Shown: positions 12,927-15,954 of the stretch, one piece after another
Layout: the number at the start of each line of letters is the position of its first letter
How positions within the stretch are numbered: position 1 is the first letter of the stretch
NCBI GenBank assembly: GCA_964387775.1
Contig: CAYLZO010000116.1
Span: 1-15,954, forward strand
Source of the DNA: CAYLZO01 sp964387775
GTDB lineage: Bacteria > Chloroflexota > Anaerolineae > JAAYZQ01
Direction of reading: 5' to 3'
Length of the DNA: 15,954 nt
Program-made: the position numbers and the translations under genes
Notes under the pieces: model-generated
What the model was told of the DNA's origin: nothing
Database searches by the model: none
The model's input: the letters and a program-made list of their open reading frames with translations, nothing else

Positions 12927-12968
12927 GTCAGCTATCAGCCGTCAGCAGTCAGCTATCAGTTATCAACT
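12927..12968. repeat. Heptamer array, six RTCAGCN units
   Basis: Six contiguous 7-bp units: GTCAGCT, ATCAGCC, GTCAGCA, GTCAGCT, ATCAGTT, ATCAACT. GTCAGCTATCAG recurs with a 21-bp period. It lies in the leader between promoter and start of the adenosine-specific kinase. Resembles the short tandemly repeated heptamers known from cyanobacteria; a different family from the GTGATGC arrays in this window. Confidence 0.85.
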
Positions 12969-13010
12969 GAGCTGATGGTTCGAACGCCGGCGACGCTGCG
13001 AACCGGCCCT

Positions 13011-13038
13011 ATTCTATCACATTTTGGGGAAAAGTCAG
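13011..13038 (-). promoter_or_regulatory. Probable promoter of the adenosine-specific kinase operon
   Basis: Minus strand: CTGACT (13038-13033), 16-bp spacer, TAGAAT (13016-13011). The -10 is good, the -35 is 4/6. It starts just after the stop of the glutamine amidotransferase gene and would give a leader of about 100 nt containing the heptamer array. Confidence 0.45.
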
Positions 13039-13040
13039 AA

Positions 13041-13772
13041 TTAGGCGGGGTGGCCTGGTTGGACGAGTTGGGCGAAGCGGTGGAGAACCTGGGTGCTGGC
13101 CGAAGCGGGGATGCAGCCGGCGATCAGGTCTTTGGGGTCTTGCCCCTCGGCGGCAAGGGCGACTTTAGAGTGGCGGATGTAGGCGGCGACCACCTCGGCG
13201 TCGAACTCGGGGTGAAACTGGACGCCCCAGGCAGAGCGCTCGACGCGGAAGGCCTGGTTGGCGTCGCGGTCGGTCGATGCCAGCCGCGTGGCGCCCTGGG
13301 GCAGGCGCACGACGGCCTGGACGTGACATAACTGAACGGGCAGGGGGTTGGGAAGCCCGCCAAAGAGCGGATCGGCCCCGGCCTCCTCCGTGAGCTGAAC
13401 CCCGGTTGTGCCAAATTCCAGCCCGGCCGGGTTGTCGGCCACCTCGCCGCCGAGGGCGTGGGCCAGCAGTTGGTGGCCGTAGCAGATGCCCAGGAGCGGC
13501 AGCTTCTGGGCGACGGCCCGGCCCAGCCAGCGGGCCGTCTGTTCGCTCCAATCCTCGCGGGCCGTCACGCTGGCGTGGGAGCCGGTGACGACGGCGCCGG
13601 CGATCTCGCCGGGGTCCGGGAGGGGGTCGCCGCTGCGGACGTCGGCGAGGCGGACCTGGTCCGGTCCGAGGCCCAGGCCGGCCGCGATCCAGTCCTCGAA
13701 ATCCCCCTTGCGGGCGAGGAGCCCCGGCAGGGTGCTGCCGACCTTGACGATGAGCAGGCGCTTGGTCGCCAC
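13041..13772 (-). CDS. Class I glutamine amidotransferase
   Basis: 243 aa from GTG 13772; the open frame upstream of this is only the shadow of another coding frame. Catalytic triad visible: C97 in LLGICYGHQLLAHALGG, H187 and E189 in GVQFHPEFD. GSHASV (64-69) fits the oxyanion-loop region. It is a stand-alone GATase-I domain resembling the GMP synthase amidotransferase part, with a short C-terminal helix (206-243) and no synthetase partner here. It should release ammonia from glutamine or cut a gamma-glutamyl bond; the acceptor is unknown. No ribosome site stands before the GTG; the GNAT remnant ends 5 bp upstream, so coupling from that reading is likely. Promoter at 13994-14022. Confidence 0.87.
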   Translation of the reverse strand: MATKRLLIVKVGSTLPGLLARKGDFEDWIAAGLGLGPDQVRLADVRSGDPLPDPGEIAGAVVTGSHASVTAREDWSEQTARWLGRAVAQKLPLLGICYGHQLLAHALGGEVADNPAGLEFGTTGVQLTEEAGADPLFGGLPNPLPVQLCHVQAVVRLPQGATRLASTDRDANQAFRVERSAWGVQFHPEFDAEVVAAYIRHSKVALAAEGQDPKDLIAGCIPASASTQVLHRFAQLVQPGHPA

Positions 13773-13777
13773 GTTGC

Positions 13778-13954
13778 TCAGGTGCCTGCCTGGAGGGCCG
13801 GCGCGATTACGACGGCGAGGTCGGGGGTGTGGGGGTCCCACTCCCAGTCGCAGTTGGCGTGCCCCAGCAGCTCGCCGGTTTCGGCCTGGACGGCGGCCAG
13901 CCGCAGGCCCTTGTCTGGGCCCACGTCGGACCAATTTTCAAAGATGCCCTCCAC
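13778..13954 (-). pseudogene. GNAT acetyltransferase remnant (58 codons)
   Basis: The frame from GTG 13954 to the TGA at 13778 encodes VEGIFENWSDVGPDKG, then LRLAAVQAETGELLGHANC and DLAVVIAPALQAG. The order 'own activity strand, turn, GELLGHA strand, then VxIxPxxQxG' is that of the middle of GNAT enzymes, where VVIAPALQAG stands for the strand leading to the acetyl-CoA loop (Q/RxxGxG/A). The frame then ends, so the acetyl-CoA-binding half is missing and an N-terminal part also appears absent. AGGAGG lies 14 nt before GTG. It could instead be a short expressed leader peptide coupled to the amidotransferase. Confidence 0.45.
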
Positions 13955-13993
13955 CTGCTTTGGTTCTTCCTCCTGACTGTCGAGCGTGCGACT

Positions 13994-14022
13994 ATCTTAC
14001 ACCAAGTGGCCCGCCGGTGCAA
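13994..14022 (-). promoter_or_regulatory. Promoter of the amidotransferase transcript
   Basis: Minus strand: TTGCAC (14022-14017), 17-bp spacer, TAAGAT (13999-13994). Divergent from the ino1 promoter, with about 30 bp between the two -35 boxes, so a regulator bound between them could affect both. Confidence 0.6.
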
Positions 14023-14053
14023 GCTCGTGTCAGATCGGAACGGCACGGCACGA

Positions 14054-14082
14054 TTGACATACTGCCGTGGACGTGATACACT
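14054..14082 (+). promoter_or_regulatory. Promoter of ino1
   Basis: TTGACA (14054-14059), 17-bp spacer, TACACT (14077-14082). Perfect -35 and 4/6 -10; predicted start near 14089, leaving a short leader of about 28 nt that carries AAGGAGGA before ATG 14117. Confidence 0.75.
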
Positions 14083-14116
14083 CCTCGGGACGAATTCTCT
14101 CCAAGGAGGAACAACT

Positions 14117-15202
14117 ATGAGCAAAGTTCGAGTCGCCCTCATCGGGGTGGGCAACTGCACCTCCTCGCTGGTTCAGGGCGTACACTACTATCGCGACGTG
14201 TCGGACGACACGTTCGTGCCGGGCCTGATGCACCCCGTGCTGGGCGGGTACCGCATCCGGGATATCGAGTTCACGGCCGCGTTCGACGTGGACGTGAACA
14301 AGGTGGGCAAGGATCTGGCCGAAGCCATCTACGTCTCGCCCAACAACACGGTCCGGTTCGCCGACGTGCCCCACTCGGGCGTGGAGGTGTTGCGGGGCAT
14401 GACCCACGACGGCCTCGGCCCCCAGCTCTCGAAAAAGATCAAGAAGGCGCCTGGCCCCACTTGCGATATCGTGCGCGTCCTCAAGGAAACGCAGACGGAC
14501 GTGGTCGTCAGCTTTTTGCCCGTGGGCAGCGAGATGGCGACCAAGTGGTACGTGGAGCAGGTGCTCGACGCCGGTTGCGGGTTCGTCAACTGCGTGCCCG
14601 TCTTTATCGCCCGCGAAGCTTATTGGCAGGGCCGCTTCCGCGACCGGGGCCTGCCCGTCATCGGCGACGACATCAAGAGCCAGGTGGGGGCGACCATCGT
14701 CCATCGCGTGCTGGCGCGCCTCTTTCAGGATCGTGGCGTTCGCCTCGACCAGACCTACCAACTGAATTTTGGCGGAAACATGGACTTTTTTAACATGCTG
14801 GACCAGGACCGGCTCCAGTCCAAGAAAATCTCCAAGACCGGTGCCGTCACCAGTCAGCTCAACCACGGCATCGAGCCCGACGACATTCACATCGCGCCCA
14901 GCGACTTTGTGCCGTGGCTGACCGACCGCAAGTGGGCCTACATCCGCCTGGAGGGCACCACCTTTGGCGACGTGCCGCTGAACGTCGAGCTCAAGCTGGA
15001 GGTCTGGGACTCGCCCAACTCGGCGGGGGTGGTTATCGACGCCGTGCGCTGCTGCAAACTGGCCCTGGACCGGGGTCTCAGCGGCGCCGTCGAGGAGCCG
15101 TCGGCGTATTTCATGAAATCGCCGCCGGTGCAGCATACCGACGACGTGGCCCGCCAGTTGGTCGAAGACTTTGCCCGGCTGGGCGCCGGCGGGGAAGGCT
15201 AG
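14117..15202 (+). CDS. ino1: Inositol-3-phosphate synthase
   Basis: 361 aa, the length of actinobacterial/archaeal-type enzymes (eukaryotic ones are about 500). Start ATG 14117 has AAGGAGGA six nt upstream. The enzyme turns glucose-6-phosphate into 1L-myo-inositol-1-phosphate with bound NAD. Visible: NAD loop GVGNCTSS (10-17), VVSFLPVGSE, FVNCVPVFIA, GDDIKSQVGATIVHR, and the active-site region NFGGNMDFFNMLDQDRLQSKKISKT, all in order and intact. The product feeds phosphatidylinositol-type lipids or compatible solutes such as di-myo-inositol phosphate. It is the only plus-strand gene in the window, transcribed alone; its stop TAG interlocks with that of the converging DUF134 gene (CTAG). Confidence 0.95.
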   Translation: MSKVRVALIGVGNCTSSLVQGVHYYRDVSDDTFVPGLMHPVLGGYRIRDIEFTAAFDVDVNKVGKDLAEAIYVSPNNTVRFADVPHSGVEVLRGMTHDGLGPQLSKKIKKAPGPTCDIVRVLKETQTDVVVSFLPVGSEMATKWYVEQVLDAGCGFVNCVPVFIAREAYWQGRFRDRGLPVIGDDIKSQVGATIVHRVLARLFQDRGVRLDQTYQLNFGGNMDFFNMLDQDRLQSKKISKTGAVTSQLNHGIEPDDIHIAPSDFVPWLTDRKWAYIRLEGTTFGDVPLNVELKLEVWDSPNSAGVVIDAVRCCKLALDRGLSGAVEEPSAYFMKSPPVQHTDDVARQLVEDFARLGAGGEG

Positions 15203-15534
15203 CGGGATCGGCCCCTTCGTCGCGGCCCTCGGTGACGCGAGGGAGCCACCTCAAAGGTACCGCCCTCGATCTGGAGAGCGTGGCCTTCGGTGAGTGCCAG
15301 GGCCACCTGTTGGCGGGCGTGGGTGAGGACGCGCTGGAAGGTCGAGCGGGAGACGCCCATCCGTTCGGCCGCCTGGGCCTGGGTCAGGCCCTCCAGGTCG
15401 GCCAAGCGCAGGGCCTCGGCTTCTTCGTGCAAGAGCGTGACGCGTCGCAGGTCGTCTAGGGCGAGGCCCGCCGGCTTGTAGATGGCCGGCCGGGGCGAGC
15501 GCTCCAACCTGCGTCGCTTTTTGGGTCGGGGCAT
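15199..15534 (-). CDS. DUF134 (UPF0251) family helix-turn-helix protein
   Basis: 111 aa. N-terminus is highly basic (MPRPKKRRRLERSP), followed by the family's YKPAGLALDDLRRVTLLHEEAEALRLADLEGL and a sigma-region-4-like helix-turn-helix, LTQAQAAERMGVSRSTFQRVL (about 50-71). The C-terminal tail ends in an Arg-rich stretch. Family members are small putative DNA-binding proteins of unknown target. ATG 15534 has AAAGGA upstream. It lies 75 bp after a small basic protein gene, with a hairpin between, and probably shares its promoter. Its last 4 bp overlap the end of ino1 on the opposite strand. A candidate regulator of the palindrome at 15902-15915. Confidence 0.9.
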   Translation of the reverse strand: MPRPKKRRRLERSPRPAIYKPAGLALDDLRRVTLLHEEAEALRLADLEGLTQAQAAERMGVSRSTFQRVLTHARQQVALALTEGHALQIEGGTFEVAPSRHRGPRRRGRSR

Positions 15535-15559
15535 GGTTTGTCCTTTGGCCGTGATTGAA

Positions 15560-15594
15560 CGTGCTGGTGGGAGGAAAACCCTTCCACCAGCACG
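15560..15594. terminator. Strong intercistronic hairpin without U-tract
   Basis: CGTGCTGGTGG (15560-15570) pairs perfectly with CCACCAGCACG (15584-15594); beyond one mismatched or wobble pair, AGG/CCT extends the stem to about 15 bp, loop AAAAC. It lies between the small basic protein gene and the DUF134 gene. No T-run follows on either strand, so it may be an attenuating or RNA-stabilising hairpin that sets different amounts of the two proteins, more than a full terminator. Confidence 0.5.
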
Positions 15595-15609
15595 CTCTCC
15601 AGTCTGCGG

Positions 15610-15864
15610 CTAGTCGGCGTGCTCCTTCCGCCGGTGGTGGCGACCGCCCTTCTTCCCTCTGCCTTCCCCTGCCTCGTCCCCTTTGCCGCGGGGCAGGTAG
15701 ACGATCTTGACTTCGGCCTCGGCTGCCAGCGTTTCCAGCTCGGCGCGATGGATGCGAGACTTGAAGATCTCGAGATCGGAGCCTTTTACGGCGACGATGG
15801 TAAAGCGGGGCCGTCCGGCCCCTTTGCCTGCGTGGCGGCGACGTCGGACGAAAATCTTGCTCAT
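15610..15864 (-). CDS. Small basic conserved hypothetical protein
   Basis: 84 aa. MSKIFVRRRRHAGKGAGRPRFTIVAVKGSDLEIFKSRIHRAELETLAAEAEVKIVYLPRGK forms a compact alpha/beta pattern (strand VAVKGSDLEIF, helix RAELETLAAEA, strand KIVYLPRG), then a low-complexity basic tail GEGRGKKGGRHHRRKEHAD. ATG 15864 has an excellent AGGGAGGA. I recall similar short proteins starting MSKIFVR..., but no function. The distal end may bind nucleic acid or metal through its Lys/Arg/His. It is first in an operon with the DUF134 regulator and has its own promoter and palindrome. Confidence 0.8.
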   Translation of the reverse strand: MSKIFVRRRRHAGKGAGRPRFTIVAVKGSDLEIFKSRIHRAELETLAAEAEVKIVYLPRGKGDEAGEGRGKKGGRHHRRKEHAD

Positions 15865-15901
15865 CGAATCCTCCCTTTCGTTTTGAGTGCGGGTGCTATT
15901 A

Positions 15902-15915
15902 TGGGCATATGCTCA
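15902..15915. promoter_or_regulatory. Candidate operator palindrome over the transcription start
   Basis: TGGGCATATGCTCA differs from its reverse complement only at one symmetric pair (TGRGCATATGCYCA). It begins 6 bp downstream of the -10 box at 15921-15926, so it covers about +1 to +13, where a bound repressor would block initiation. The DUF134 HTH protein in the same operon is the natural candidate ligand; this is inference. Confidence 0.5.
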
Positions 15916-15920
15916 AAACC

Positions 15921-15949
15921 AGTATACCTCACTTTTGTGGCCCTGTCAA
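15921..15949 (-). promoter_or_regulatory. Near-consensus promoter of the small protein-DUF134 operon
   Basis: Minus strand: TTGACA (15949-15944), 17-bp spacer, TATACT (15926-15921). Perfect -35, 5/6 -10. Predicted start near 15914, leader about 50 nt. Confidence 0.82.
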
Positions 15950-15954
15950 ACCCG

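Noticed and set aside
13773..13934. N-terminal extension of the glutamine amidotransferase (54 extra codons)
   Set aside because: That stretch is Arg/Gly/Pro-rich and out of frame with the GNAT-like reading of the same DNA; GATase-I homology begins at KRLLIVKVGS.
13829..14116. 96-codon upstream extension of ino1
   Set aside because: ATG 14117 has an ideal ribosome site and the promoter lies inside the proposed extension; the family starts at the NAD-binding strand.

Overview
The window is a high-GC chromosomal segment whose gene content and repeats fit a Chloroflexota bacterium (Anaerolineae/Caldilineae-like). The pointers are an actinobacterial/archaeal-type inositol-phosphate synthase, an adenosine-specific kinase, a DUF2207-like membrane protein, a LysM-M23 peptidase, a giant GT-C glycosyltransferase, a DUF134 regulator and several dispersed short-repeat families, including heptamer arrays. 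The phylum is inferred from gene families, not from a marker gene. Nearly all genes are on the minus strand; only the inositol-phosphate synthase is on the plus strand.

Left region (1-2980): a divergent ketol-acid reductoisomerase homologue (3' end outside the window) is followed by a clearly lower-GC island. The island holds a type II restriction-modification pair, a beta-class DNA methyltransferase followed by a PD-(D/E)XK endonuclease, and both genes are broken. The methyltransferase carries an 80-bp insertion with a 5-bp target duplication and an 11-bp tandem duplication; subtracting both (85 + 11 bp) restores a 335-codon frame. The endonuclease changes frame in the middle. The right edge of the island coincides with a decapitated gene: only about 17 N-terminal codons of a likely clan AA aspartic protease remain, overlapping the stop of a DUF5678-like gene.

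Middle region (2976-10868): the DUF5678-like gene follows a 599-aa DUF2207-like membrane protein that ends in a Cys/His tail of CHSA repeats and has its own promoter. Upstream of that lies a tightly packed operon, vapB-vapC-DUF192-LysM/M23 peptidase-GT39 glycosyltransferase, whose genes overlap or are separated by 3-4 bp, driven by a consensus promoter at 10840-10868. It joins a toxin-antitoxin module to cell-envelope genes.

Right region (10865-15954): a three-gene operon encodes an adenosine-specific kinase, an alkaline-phosphatase-superfamily phosphomutase-like enzyme and an HD-domain 5'-deoxynucleotidase, suggesting nucleotide metabolism. A class I glutamine amidotransferase, preceded by a GNAT acetyltransferase remnant, is divergent from ino1; both directions have recognisable sigma-70-type promoters. 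At the right end a small basic protein and a DUF134 HTH regulator are transcribed from a near-consensus promoter with a palindrome over the predicted start of transcription, a candidate autoregulatory site.

Short repeats (heptamer arrays, a 38-bp tandem repeat, long palindromes) lie between genes and in several places run into coding ends, changing the N-terminus of the M23 peptidase and the C-terminus of the phosphomutase-like protein.
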